Positions 1-12,178 of a stretch of DNA of 64,000 nt are shown piece after piece; the first letter of the stretch is position 1; every line of letters starts with the position of its first letter. Below the pieces are notes generated by a model. The model had not been told where the DNA came from. It made no database searches and worked only from the letters and a program-made list of their open reading frames with translations. This stretch comes from Prunella strophiata. Taxonomy: Eukaryota > Chordata > Aves > Passeriformes > Prunellidae. The stretch is taken from positions 68,604,830 to 68,668,829 of the forward strand of contig JAZBQD010000015.1 of NCBI GenBank assembly GCA_036583965.1, written 5' to 3'. The position numbers and the translations under genes are program-made.

Positions 1-3000
1 AATGATAAAGTTCTTTTTTAAACACAAAATGAAACAAATTCCTGATTTTTCACTAATGTTCACCTGGATTTTGTGCATCACTGTTTTGATCTGCTTTACT
101 TTTCTGTTACTGTGTATGGTGTGGACTTTGGTTCATACCTGATGGCATCCTTTGCTGAAGAAGGTTTCCCTGTAGTTATATTCTCAGGGTTGTTCAGCAA
201 AGTATGGTAAGATGGATGACCCTTTATAAGAACAAAAAGGTACCTTTTTTTTGTTATTGTTACCAAATATAATTATTTTTAAAATAAATATAATTTGCTC
301 AAATACTAGCAGGTTACGTGATGCTGCACCAGATATGAAAGTCCCACTATCCTCTGTTTGTCTACCAACTTTTTGTTCTTGTTTAAACACTTTCTGATTT
401 ATTGCAGTATTGAAGACTTCAAAAAGAGAGAGAAAATAGAACTACTTAGCAGGAATATTGTGTTTTTCACACTTAAGGAGTTTAGGAACAAGTTCTCTTC
501 CATAGTCTGTTCCCTCCCATCACTCATTCCATATGCACAGGAGCACGCGCGCACAGAGTCTCCTTCGTCATTTCAGAAGGTCAGGAATAGTTAAAAAAGC
601 ATCTTTACCACGGGATCCTTTTCCATTTTTAACAGTAGCTTTTTTTGTCCTGTAAAATAGGAACTTCCAGAAAGTCAGGGACTAAGTTTTGGCGCAGTCA
701 CAGCAGCTATACACAGTCACTGCTGGAAGCAATGTCAAATGCAGCTCCATATAATGCTATCTTCAGCCAATTTCTTTTCCTTTGGGTTTCTTTTCCTTCT
801 TTCCTTTTTTGTCTGTGAACTGATAAAAGCATGTACATGCCATGTCTCTTTTCTGAGGTCATTATTGTGCTTGAAGCCCTAAAAGGTTTTCCCCTGAACA
901 AAGCATAGTGGTGTTGCAGTTGAACACCAGACTGAAAGAGGACATTTATTCATACACAAACCCCACTGTCCAGTTTGCAAGTCAGGGGCTTGAAAAGGAA
1001 ACCTTATTGAAGGAACAAGACTGTGGAACATTATTGTCTTCTACATCAGAACCTGTGTTTACTGTAACAGGAACAAAGCAAACATAGTGCAAATAGGCGT
1101 GGGCTTCCTTTGTCTTGTTCCATGCATTCAACAGAGGGGTTTCTGTCAGAAGCACTGGCATCTGTCCCTAGTAATGCTTGGCACGGGTGAGTGGGTCACA
1201 ACTTGAGAGTACTGATTTGGGTGGCACCACTGATGGGTTGTGCCACTGGTTTGGGCTTTTTTGCCTTGTGATAAGCCAAAATGTTGTTTGATTTAGCCAG
1301 TACTTGAGACTGCAAACCAAGTGCCTGTGCTGCAGCAATGAGCAAAGGCTCCACACATGGACTGCAGTTGAGGTGGAGAGTGATCCATGATCCAGTGTGT
1401 GCCAACTACAGCACCCAGATGGCAGTAGCCAGTGCAATCTCATCTTCTTAAATCAGAGGTAATGATAATGGTGAAGGGAGAGGGAAATAGATGTGTCTGC
1501 CTTCTGACAGAACCTAGGAATAAACCACATGTAATTCAAAGAGCTGCAGCCCTCCCTGCCCCAGCAACATCTAACAGTGCAAAGAACATGCAGGAGGTGA
1601 CTCAGTAAGCAGCAAGTCCATCAAAACTACTGATAGGTCTGAATTTTACTGACATGATCCTGAAACTGCACATATCTCTGCTGATACAGCTACTTGGTGT
1701 ATTAGCATGCTCAAGACCAGACTAAAACTCTCCCCAGTATAGACCCTTTGCTGATAAAATCCACCTCTCAGTCCTTCAGTCAGCTCAGGAGGTGGGTGTA
1801 CCTGGCATGTTCCCAACCAGCAGCACCAAACACAGAGCAGTGGTTTGGCTGCCTGCACAGTGCATGCTTCCTCATTCATTAGCCTCGCTGCTAATGTTCC
1901 AAACTTCCCAACTTATGGAAGGAACTGTCAGAGGCAATTTGCAGGCAGCCAGTGCTGCAGAACTGCAAAGAGTTATATTTTTATGTGTTGATGAATAATT
2001 TAGCAACAATTCTGTGTTATGTAAAATTACTGCTTTACTGCTACTGGGGCCAATGTTCGTACAAAGTGTTCTAAGCCCAGTTATACAAGTTAAAGCTTGC
2101 TAGTTTTATCCTATGCATCTGTCATTAGAGATAATTTTTCCAGGTTCAAACTGGGAAGCAGAGCAGGTCTTTCATTCCAGGAGAGGGAAGTTCCACATCC
2201 TCATTCTCCTTTGTAGTCCTGATCATCCTACCTATTTCCAAATGGTCAGTTTTGCACTAGGTTGTGCAGTAGTGCAGGTTTTCCCCACAGAGGAGGAGGC
2301 TATGTAATACATTTCCATATAAATACCATGGAAATCATCAATCCTCCAGATTTTGCTCTATACTACAGAGCAACCTAAGACGTATTTTCATGCAGAGTGG
2401 CCACAGGTTTCATCCCCCTCCCCTTGTGGATGAAGCCTGTGCACTTAATGTGGGCAGGGAACACAGAATATGGGCAGATGTAGATATATCTGGTTTTGGT
2501 TTCAGATTGGAAATTGTTCCTTTGAGATTCCACCTATTCTATACTCAGAGCAGGATTAAAAGATTAGGGAAAGAAAGGAGTATTATTGCCACCCAAAAAC
2601 GTGCTTGTAAGGGTAAAGTGAGATTGAAAACCTACAGAAACTCAATATGGTCCACATCCAGAAATGGAGAAACTCACAGGCTTCCTTAGGACTCTGCATC
2701 TCCGCGACTGCTTCTGCTGTATTCTACAAGTGTTGCCAAGAGATGCTTAGTTGCAAATGCAAATATGTTCAAGGCTGAAGGATCAAAGAGCAATTAAATT
2801 AAAAACTGCTGACAGGTCAATCTTAATAGTCATTTCCATGCTGAAATAAGTCAATAAATCTTAGCATGCAATAAATCTTACCACATAAAGGTGGGCTTGC
2901 ATAACAGGAAAATGTAGTAAAATATAGCAATATATTTTATGCAAATGCTTTTTAAAAGTAATGAGTAGCATGTTTTATTCATCTTGTCCTGGCATCAAAG

Positions 3001-3084
3001 CGGTCAAGAAGACATTGGACTTCTGGAATGGGTTAATCCTCTCCAGCAGCAGTGTGCTGAGCAGGCAGAATGCCTTCTATTTAT
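1..3084. other. Non-coding stretch, no gene recognised
   Basis: I read this stretch on both strands and found no protein family, RNA gene or intact mobile element. Open frames are under 100 codons, overlap on opposite strands and have no recognisable domain. Composition is AT-leaning with scattered short A or T runs. A small CpG-containing alternating C/G run lies near 545-552. Octamer-like ATGCAAAT words occur near 2757 and 2939 but are common by chance. Most likely intergenic or intronic DNA. Confidence 0.7.
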
Positions 3085-3315
3085 ATTACTATTTACTTAT
3101 ATTTGTAAATACAAGCCTTAATTGAGCTCCTGAGTCCTGCTGTGTTTGGTACTGTGCAATCACCACATAAGTGACTGTCCCTGCCCCAAAGACCTTTACA
3201 AACTAGAAAAGTCAGAAGAGGAGGATGGGAGCAAAGCAGTCGTGTGACTTGCCTGAGGTCACCCAAGTTGTTAGTGGCAGAGGCAGAACTGGAGCCTGGG
3301 ATTCCTGTGCCATTC
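3085..3315 (-). repeat. Ancient MIR-type (tRNA-derived) SINE relic
   Basis: Positions 3243-3310 read like the reverse complement of a MIR-type SINE core: GTGACTTGCCTGAGGTCACC, then a TTAGTGGCAGAGGCAGAACT block, then GGAGCCTGGGATTCCTG, which corresponds to the degraded tRNA-like head. The left part (3121-3211), with its CCCTGCCCCAAAGACCTTTACA motif, resembles the tail half of MIR/L2-like elements I recall from turtles and other amniotes. The element therefore runs on the minus strand, head on the right and tail on the left. It is heavily diverged, with no visible target duplication, so the ends are approximate. MIR-type SINEs were active before the bird lineage arose, so this should be a deep relic. 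Resemblance is from memory. Confidence 0.62.
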
Positions 3316-5242
3316 TTTGGTCCTGTTTTCCAAGTCATACAGCTTCCTGGTCTATATAATAAATACAGTAAGTATGGATCATATAAGAAACAAACTCAAC
3401 CTCTCTTGGTAACTCAATGTGCCCTTGTGTTTTTATCTGTTCTCTCAAATGCATTAAGTATGAAATATTAGATAATGCTCCTAGGTACTTGTGTCTATAA
3501 TGAAACACATTTTCAACAAACACATAATACAAAAGAGATTTGGAATCCAGCTGCTAAATTTAAAACAGATTTTCTGTGTGGTAGAAGTTCCCTGATAGTT
3601 AAACAGCCAATGTGTCCATCACAGCTTCCGGCCCACCTGTAGCTGTACTGCCTGCTATCCCCAAGGGAAGATCCAAGAGGAAAAGGTTCCTGATACTGCT
3701 GCTTCAGCAGTGCCCAAGTGCCTTAACAAGGATCTTTCTATTAGCCCCTGTGTAAACACAGGATGGCAACCCAGGCAGGCAGCACCAGGTGGAGGGAGCA
3801 CAGATCATTTTAAATCATTTGCACGTTCTAAATCACCAGGCACGATCTGTGAAGAGTGGATCTTGTGTTACACACTGCACTTGGGAGGCAATGGAGACTA
3901 TTTCCAGCTAATAAAATTCACAACAAATGACCCAGCACAGGAGAAGTCCTGTTCTCGAGGAAAAGCCTGACACTAGCACAGGCTCACAACTTGCCCTTCT
4001 TTTCTCAGTGGAAAGACTGAAGATTTTAATCCCAATTCAAAAACAAGTCAAAATGTGGTAAGTACAGTAATTGCACAGACAAAAATAAAGGGGTTGGGGA
4101 CAACCTGTGCTTCCCTTCATCCCACCCTCCCCCTTTTTTTTTTGCCTTGGTTCAGAAGGGCTGCTCTTAGGCTTATGTGGTCTATTGGCAAGATTCAGTA
4201 CCTCATTTCCAGTGTTTTTCCTGGGCACTAGCAGACAGCATAGAGCCCAGCCCAGGGCAATAATGTGCTGCATGTTCCCAAAACTGTGAACAAAAGGTGA
4301 GGATTTCTTGTTTTCCTAGGAATGCAGGTCTCATGTTACATGTCTATAGATGCAATATGAATGAGATTCCAAAACTAATTTCAACCAGTTCCCTTTGTGT
4401 ACCTTTAGCCAGAAGAAAGTTTTCCACTGTTACCAAAAATGGCAAATATGTCCTTTTGGCTCATATGCCCAGGACAGTAAATTGTCATCAATAATCAAAG
4501 CTAGCATTAGAAAAAATAGGTTTAACTTGCCAAGGGAGATTTCTCCCAAGAGCAGGTAATATTATTCTCCACAGCAGCAAACCAGTCCAGCACTGAAGTC
4601 TGCCAGTGAAATACCAAATGGAAGATGTAAACCTGGTTTTATAAAAAACACATCTCAGCTCTACCTGACCTGTGCCTAGGAGCAGATTTTATTTTTCAGT
4701 GTGTGAGGCAGAATTTTCAGAGATGAAGAATGATGAGTCAGACCCACAAAATCATGAGACCAGTATCCAGTATGATGAGGGTTGCATTTTTCTGTTTTTA
4801 AGGGAACAGGTTCTGCCATGTGGTTTGCTCTGCCTGATTTCTGAAACTCCTTTGTCTGTCTGTGGGGTGTGGGTAGAGCTGTCAGCACCCTCCTCTCCTA
4901 CTTCGTCCCCCCAGCTGTGCTGCGGGGTCAGGCAGGGAAACCCAAAGTGGCCCCAAAGGCAATGAGCAGTTCCAGGAGAAGGGATGTTGAGTCAGCACAG
5001 TGCTCAGGCAGCCCTAGTGAGCACAGCTTCTCACTCAGCGCCTGTCCACACCAGTATCTCTACACAGGACATTATTGCTGCCTAAAAAAGGAGAAAAATG
5101 ACAATAAGAAGGATTAAAGTACAATATTCCCTGCAAGCACTGTCATTCATGCTATCAGACTACTGAATATTTGACACGCATTTGCCAGTGAGTACTGAAA
5201 GGTAGTTCAAGCCAGTGCTCAAAAACTATCAGGCCAGATTAC
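3316..5242. other. Non-coding stretch, no gene recognised
   Basis: No supported gene. A short C-then-T run (about 4129-4144) and overlapping frames of under 100 codons on both strands are the only structure. The frames around 4670-4970 sit on opposite strands over the same bases, which is what random sequence of this composition gives. Confidence 0.65.
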
Positions 5243-5293
5243 TTATAAGACAGTTTTTATAGTATTGAGAGGGGGGAAAAAAGACTGTCTTAA
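5243..5293. repeat. Short imperfect inverted repeat (hairpin)
   Basis: The left arm ATAAGACAGTTTTT and the right arm AAAAAAGACTGTCTTA are inverted copies apart from a two-base GA insertion in the right arm. The loop is about 20 bases and includes a run of six G. It lies just left of the inverted-repeat element at 5307. The stem is short, and an insertion-flank coincidence is as likely as function. Confidence 0.4.
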
Positions 5294-5306
5294 AAGTTTT
5301 TGCTTA

Positions 5307-5576
5307 GGCCTGTTGGACTCAGGTTTTGTACAGCTATTCCATTCAAGGTGTGATATTTTTTACTGAAATAGATAAACCAATAGAAGCACTAGTTGGGGAC
5401 ACTTGTTCTTGCACAACGGTGCTTTATATAAGTAGCAGCTTACTCACCTGCTTCTATGGAAATAGAAATTTAAGCATAAATAAGCTTCTTTATACTGTTA
5501 TAACTGTTTCTACCCTAGGGAAATTAAACCATTTTTACTATGCTAGTGTAGTTACAATTTTGTGTGTAGCCAAGCC
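5307..5576. repeat. Ancient MITE-like element with diverged terminal inverted repeats
   Basis: The left end (GGCCTGTTGGAC, then CAGGTTTTGTA) is an imperfect inverted copy of the right end, whose reverse complement reads GGCTTGGCTACAC and then CACAAAATTGTA. Inside are motifs I associate with a repeat common in turtle and crocodile DNA: GTGCTTTATATAAGTA, TTTATACTGTTATAACTG, a 'CTACCCTAGGG' stretch and a 'GTGTGTAGCCAAGCC' end. The structure fits a non-autonomous DNA transposon of about 270 bp that inserted in an early reptile or amniote ancestor. I do not know its catalogue name. A 143-codon open frame (5326-5757) crosses it and is judged accidental. Confidence 0.5.
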
Positions 5577-7699
5577 TTTGCAGCAGTACACCTTCTGTGT
5601 AGAAAAGCCCTCATGGTGGCCAGTGCCTTGCTGTGCCAAAAAGCTGCAGAAAGTCAATGAGATTATTCAGTTATTAGTTATTTCACTGGATGAGGCTATC
5701 AAAATCTGGTGGGGGAGGAGGAGTGCTTTCATTTACTTTAGTTGTCTGCTAAAATAGTCCATGTAACTGGCATGGTTTTGCTGATATCTAGAGGCAGCAG
5801 ACGACAGGTATGAGTGACTTTTTTGTAACACATTGCAACAGGAAGAGTTACTTTTACAATGTCTTCATAAGTTCATTTTACATGAAAGGAATAAAGCTTT
5901 AGTAGCAGAAGCCTGTCACTGTGACTCTCTCTGCTTTGGAAATGAACATCCTTCCCTTGCTCACACCTGGGTATCTCCAATTTAACTCAGCACGATGTAG
6001 AAGCAGAAAGACATTATCCTGTGAGATAATAGCCTATTCAGTTGTCATCACATAGAGACAGTGTATGTAAAGCAAAAAAAAAAAAAAAAAAAAAAAAAAA
6101 TAGAAGAAATACAACTTTTAAGGGTAGTCAGCAATTATGTGAAGCATTTTCACCTTAGAATTCCTGGCAAACTCTAGTCATATTTAAACTCATATCGTGG
6201 AGTACGTCTACCTGTGTGGGTGCTCTGTCCTTTTCTATATGCTCTATGTAAACATACCAGGAAGAGAGGCAACACTCACAGGTCAGTGAATGTAGCAGGA
6301 AAATGCTTGAGCTGTGCATAGCAGTGCTTGGGAAATGGTCAAGCTCCTGCTGTTGGGACTCCTGTGGGAAGGGGAGGGAAGGGCAGGGAAAGGCAGGACT
6401 TTGTTTCTCGCAGCCTCTAGTTGTGCTCAGAAATGGAGTTAGCCTCTCCATTTAGGTGATATGAAAAGTAACTTAAAGAATGGGTTGGAAATGATTTTTA
6501 AATACCTGCTGACAGCATGATTACTTACTGCATTATAGATGGACTATGCAAATTGGTGACCCAAGTCTTTTCCCACTAAATGTGAATTCACAGTCTTCCT
6601 CTCTTTGTCTGTAATAATTTAGAGGTCGTTTTGGCAGTGTGGAACATGGATTAATTCACCTGCTATCCTGATGGCCATTATGAGAAAATCACTAAGTCAG
6701 GGAAGTGCCTTGATTTTTATGACTGAAGTCTTCTGCAGACATGAGTCTATTATTCAGCTGCAGAGCTCTGTGGCCCTTGAAGCTGAGTTGCAAGGGTGAA
6801 GGTCACTGCTCTGCCAGTAATCTCATTGCCATTACATGAAGTTTTAATCAGCAAATACTGGGTAGATACAGCTCAGGGTACCATACTGTTAAATACAATG
6901 GAATTTGCCCCACAGATGGCTGTAGGTCCTTGCTATGAAATCAACTCTGCCTGTTTACCTTTCAGCTGCAGATCAAACATATGAAATGTGCCATAATCCA
7001 GCTTTTCCCACATCAGAGGCTTGAAGAAACCACTTTCCTGTAGCATTGCATATAAAGAGGTAACATTTCTTCATTTGCCTCACATATCAAGATTCAAGGT
7101 AATCAGTCATTCATTCTACATCATAAATAATACATGTACCCAACCAAACACAAAAGGCTGTACTTCTGTCTGTTTTCCCTCCACACTTTAATAAGATCAT
7201 CTGAATTTCAAGATGAAATGTGCAGTCTCATATTTAAATCATTAGGTCCCTGTGTGGTATTTTGTCTCATTTTTGCAAGGTCAGGGTGCCCAATCTGGTC
7301 AAAGAAAGAAAGAAAGATAATGACTTTATATCAGCAGAACAAAAAACTGATTCAGGGTGAAGAGGAAATAGGGGACCCATGGAGGGTAAAGGCTTTCTGG
7401 GGATTTGCAAGGGAGCTGTAAATCAGTGCTTTGAGACTACCGTGAGATGCACCTTCCCTGTGGTACAGTGTCCTGCCATAATGAACCCTCAGCTCCTCTG
7501 TTGGCCCTTTCCCAGGCTTGGATGTGTTTTGCTGAAAGGGTAGCAGTCCAGCTTCCAAAATACTTGTGGCAGTTTTAGGGAAACTGGAACAGTCATGCAA
7601 GCAAAACAAAATTTCACAATATCAGTATGTGTCCAGTAGCTAAAACTTCCTGGTTTCTGTGCAGTTTCTGGCCATGATTCCCTGTTTGGAACAGAGGAT
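5577..7699. other. Non-coding stretch, no gene recognised
   Basis: Nothing coding is recognisable. It contains the poly(A) run listed separately, a G/A-rich patch at about 6367-6393 and a short (AAAG)n run at about 7303-7318. Open frames are below 100 codons and lie on both strands. Confidence 0.65.
6074..6100 (+). repeat. Poly(A) run of 27
   Basis: There are twenty-seven uninterrupted A. No AATAAA lies in the 50 bases upstream and no recognisable transcript-like sequence precedes it, so a processed-pseudogene tail is not supported. Best described as a mononucleotide microsatellite; its length is likely to vary between individuals. Confidence 0.9.
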
Positions 7700-7816
7700 G
7701 GTCCTGAGACCCAGTAAGCCTGGGTTACATTTTTGCCTCCTCACAGACTTCCTCTGTGACCCTGGGCAAATCACTCCATTCTTGCATGTCCCGGTTTCCA
7801 GGCCTGTGTTCATACA
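7700..7816 (+). repeat. Ancient MIR-type SINE relic
   Basis: The order of blocks follows a MIR-type SINE on the plus strand. A tRNA-like head remnant (AGTAAGCCTGGGTTACATTT, the degraded B-box area) comes first, then CACAGACTTCCTCTGTGACC, then CTGGGCAAATCACTCCATTC, then a GTCCCGGTTTCC block matching the usual 'cctcagtttcc'. It is diverged and shows no visible target duplication. It is the second relic of this kind in the window and opposite in orientation to the one near 3.2 kb. Identification is by motif resemblance from memory. Confidence 0.62.
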
Positions 7817-10800
7817 GGATATCCTCTCTGCTGGCCTCCCCTCTCCTGTCTGCTTCAAAGGAAATCTACCAGAGCACGAAGTGGGGGCTGAATTGTTGGG
7901 CATTTGTTAAGCATTGGGGAGGTCCAAATGTTAGGCAGCAGATGTGGTCCCCCTAACATATGACTATCATAATAATGTGATTATTTGGATTTAATTTAGT
8001 CTAGCTTCCCTGGTTGTTGAACTGCAGGTATATATGGTGGGTGGACCCTCAGGAAAGTGGTGTGGGAAATGTTTGTGAGGCACCACTTAGGTTAAAGGTG
8101 CTAAGTTGTCTTTACTGTCAGGTCCCAGCAAGTGCTTATAAAATGCATTGGGCACAGCAGTATCAAAATAAATGCTACAGATCTTATTAGTTTTAGCACA
8201 AGCAGAAGCAGGACCTCAATCACAATCCAAAAAAGAGTGAGATAAAAATTTGGCAGGCAAAGTACCCTATATTCTAATGTCATCTTTAAATAACCATTTA
8301 ACTAAAAATAGGTTGCCTATAAATCCAGATAGAGGCAGACAATTGAACTCCAAAGTTAATTTATAAAAAAAGGTTTCCAAAGCCCATATGCCCCATGTTA
8401 TCTTGGACCACAATAACCTGGGTAATACCAGGACCCCTCTCAGCAGTGACAATTTAGGCACAAAATAGCTACAGAAGTGTGTGATTAAATGTAGAGTGTT
8501 GAATGAGTAACACTTGCAGAAGTATCATGTCTTACCCATGGTAAATTTTGTCCAGCTAATTAAGTCTTCTATGATGCTCAAAGCTGCTCTCCCTCTTCTG
8601 TGATGCCCCTTACAGGACCTTTCAGTAAGAAGTGAGGGGGAGATCCCAGAGGACCTTTACAGGTAATTAACTAAGCTGTGGGGGCAGGTCCAGCAAGTGC
8701 AACCACATGACATCTTAACACAAGCAATCTCATTCAGTCCAGTTTGGGCTAATTGTACTCTTGTGGCAGGCTGCTTCTCCCACCAGGACAGCTGTCCCAG
8801 GCACCCACTGCAGCTCTGAGCTCTGGCATTGCAAGCTTTGCTCCCACCATCTCCCAGGCCCAACTTCCAGCTGTGGTGCTGGGGCAGAGCAGACCTCTGC
8901 AGCTGGTATGGAGCTCATGGCATCACTGCTCATGGCAAAGAGGTCAGAGATTTTCAGAATCCAGAGTCTCCTCACAGCCAGCACAGCCAGACCATAGTGG
9001 TCAACAAACCACTGACCACAGAGCAGTCATAGAGCCCAAGCTGAAGATTATTCATGAGAGGAATGGATTGTTTCCCCCTTCAATTATCTTTTTACTGCTG
9101 AAAGAAAAAAAAAAATCCTTTAATTATATGGGGTTTTTTTTTCAAGTCCAAGGGTTCAGGATAAACTAGCATGCTTAAGAAAGAAAATGTCTATACAAGA
9201 AAAAATGAAGACTTCTGAACTATTCAAAACACATATTCTTTCCTAATGATTTCCCTCTCTTCTCTAAGATGCTGAAAGAAGATGGGCTGACAGACGCGTT
9301 CTTGAACAACCCTTTGTACATGACATGTACATGTATCTAAAAATTGAAATATATACGAGTTATATTGACTGCCCTGTACTAAAATTAATCAGAACCCAGA
9401 TGGAATGCAAAAGATTTTACACACACACCTATACACACAAGCAGGTGTCTTACCTCCTGAGGAGGTTAAAAAGGAAACCTGTAAAGTGATGGATGAAAAA
9501 ATCAGAATCCTCCCTATGCTTGTTTAAATATGCATCCTCTGCAGTGCTTATCTAAACCTGGAGCTCTTAGAGACACTGATAAGCATGACAGACCTATTAA
9601 AGCTTCATTTGAAAATCTCCAGGACATGCACCCAGCCCCATGTTGACTGAAACCCTGATGTCCCCAGAGCCCCCAGGCTCATGCAGAAACATTAGCGATG
9701 TCTAAAAAAACATGGTACATTGCATCTCTGTGCCTCCAGGCATCACTGGTAAGAGTTCACAGCTCCCCTCTCTCCTCTGTAAATGCTGCTCAAGCATCAA
9801 TAATTATTTTGTCTTCAGATTCTTACTCACAGCCCATCTTCATCCCTGGGTCATGTGCCACACATTTTAAGCCAAAGGCTGAGGTTTTCCTTAGAAACTC
9901 CCTTCCTAGCTTCCCTCACTCCTCCTGGCAAGCAACCAGCTCAACTGCTAGGATAACACTGGCTCCTCCAAAAAACAACTGAATGAGCTTGGCTTCCTTC
10001 CTTCCAGAGGGCACAGGCCTTTCCAGCTGCTGAGATGGCTCAGGATCCCAGAGGGATTTTTCTGATGCAGCAAGCAAATCTTATGGAGGGAACAAGTCAC
10101 AAAGAGGGCAGGGGCAGGGGACCACCTTTCAAAAGCAGCCTGGTGCAGTGTGCCTCCCAGAGGGTGGCAGGGCCTCAGCAAATGAATTCAGTGGTGATGG
10201 CCTTAAGCCCCCTTTACACATGCAGTCCCAGATATGGGATCTGGACCAGTTTCTGGAGTCATTATGGTACTATGGCATCCTTTGACTGGAGACAGTCAAA
10301 GGTGCTCAGCAAGAACCTGCTCAAACTTGGTTTCATTAAAGCACAGTTCCAGTAGATGGGCATTAGTGAAGGAATGACTGTAAATGCTCTCCATGTCTTG
10401 GGGCCCTCCCTTTTCCTACCCCACAACAGGCTATTGAGTTAAAACTCCACCACAACTGGTTTGTCTTATAAATCTGCTCCCCCAAGAGTGTAAATCTTGC
10501 CCTCATATCATGAACAAAAGTTTGTAAGTGACACACCTCAAATTTTTCTCCAGCTCCTATGGATGGTTTATGAGCTGTCACTCCCTTTTGCCAGGTCTTG
10601 TCTATGTGATTATCAGTAGCTTGTGAACTTCCTAAAGCAAAATTTCCCATGGGGATATAGAGCTGGAAGTGGTCTTTTTGCTCTGCTACTGCAAGCCAGA
10701 CTTATCCCCTTTACAGATCATCACTTTTCCAGCTCTAGTGTTTGGAGCCTTAATAGCAGCTGAAAGGACAGTTGCAGTCCTTCTATCCCTTATTTAAGTC

Positions 10801-12154
10801 TAGTCAACATATTCTCATGGGCAGTTTATATTTCTTCTACCCCTGGAAATGTTGGAGAAATGCTGTAAAACTGGTGAGTTGAAAAAAGGGGCTAAACATT
10901 GACTTTCAGTGGCCTCATGTTCAACCACAGCAAGCTCTTAGGTATAGCCCTGCCTTTCCTCTGCAAGTTCAAACCACATCCTCATGTCAGGCAGCTGCTG
11001 TAGAGGGACCAAAGGGTGTTTTCTCCCTTCTTCTGAGATATGAGCTTGTTTGCAGCCATGTAGCTGAAGAGTGTATTTGCACAGCAGAATAGCTGGTAGC
11101 TATTGTGGTGGAAATGTGCTCTGTAGCCTGCTCTGCCTTACAGGTAAGTACCTGCCTGCTTAACAAGCTGTTGTTTTGGGGCAATTTTTAGGATCATCTT
11201 GTATTACAATAGCCCAAGCTTAAAAGCTTTGATGTCTCTATGATAGAAACTTCTGTTTAAGACAATTTTTTTTTCCTCTGTTATTAATCTAAAAGTACAC
11301 AAAGAACTCCTAAAGTGTTTGTTTAATATTTTTGACCTGTAAGGTAGTTGTCTGATAGCCTTGCTCCTGGCCATCGAGAGGACTAATGAAGTGGATTGTG
11401 AGATTTCTCTACCATTTGCTGAAGAGACAAGGATATAAGATTTTTGAGAAACTGTCTCTCTCTACTGCGGGGAGTTCAATGTGTAGAAGCAAAGAGCTGA
11501 GCACAATTGCGTTCACCGTGCATGGTTGCTTTGCTAGTGGTAGTGGTACTCCACAGGCTCTCCTGCCACAAGGCACAGGTGGATGGCTTTCTCCAAGTCC
11601 TCAGGCTCACATCAAGTATGACAGCAAGAGGCATGCCTGAAAGTCTGAGCTGGAAGAAGAAAAAGAGAGAGAAGAGAGAACACCTGAATTTCTGAGCTAA
11701 AGTTTAAAGAAAATACATAAACAGCTTCTATCTTATGAGATGAGAGAAGTGGTCAGGCAGGTAGACTGGACTTTTTGTTATGGTTCTCTTTAAGGCCTTA
11801 AAGGAGTTGAATAAAAGGCACCATTTCATATCTTTCTTTTCTAAGAATACTGAATATAATATGTGGTTTTATCTGATTAGAGAAGCAAAATCCTCACAGA
11901 AGGGGAAAAGATTTGTCATTTTCTGAGGCAATGCTTCCTGCTGTTTTTTGTAGCCCCTGGGCCAGGCTGTAAGCCTTTGGACATGATAAACTCTGCGACC
12001 TCCTCATGGGAATGAAAGGTGGTTTGATTTTTTTGCCACTTTTTTTTTTCTCCCTTACTGCTCCAAGTAATATGAAGCTTGGCTGGAGACATTAAAGGAC
12101 ATTAAATTACTTGGTTTCCAGAGCTCACTTTCCTTCTTAGAAGGACTGCTTCTC
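7817..12154. other. Non-coding stretch, no gene recognised
   Basis: No supported gene. The 8750-9000 part is locally GC-rich and has three overlapping open frames in different frames (the longest 138 codons), none with recognisable protein features. A 17-bp inverted repeat sits at 9315-9331. A CA-rich patch occurs at 9420-9440 and a repeated GGGGCA patch near 10110-10121. The rest looks like unique intergenic or intronic DNA. Confidence 0.62.
9315..9331. repeat. Perfect short inverted repeat
   Basis: TGTACATG and CATGTACA are perfect inverted copies separated by one A. It is followed by a partial third copy (ACATGTACATGT). The length is compatible with chance in an AT-rich window. No protein-binding role can be claimed. 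Confidence 0.6.
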
Positions 12155-12178
12155 TTTTTTTTTTTTTTTTTTTTTTTT
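12155..12178 (-). repeat. Poly(T) run of 24
   Basis: An uninterrupted T run, that is poly(A) on the minus strand. Reading the minus strand upstream of it, I see no AATAAA and no coding remnant, so a retrotransposed cDNA tail is not supported. Treated as a mononucleotide microsatellite. Confidence 0.9.

Noticed and set aside
5326..5757. 143-codon open frame
   Set aside because: It runs across the MITE-like element and opens with a non-ATG codon, so it is explained as chance within repeat sequence.
6074..6100. Poly(A) tail of a processed pseudogene
   Set aside because: No AATAAA, transcript-like body or target duplication around the run; simple slippage explains it.
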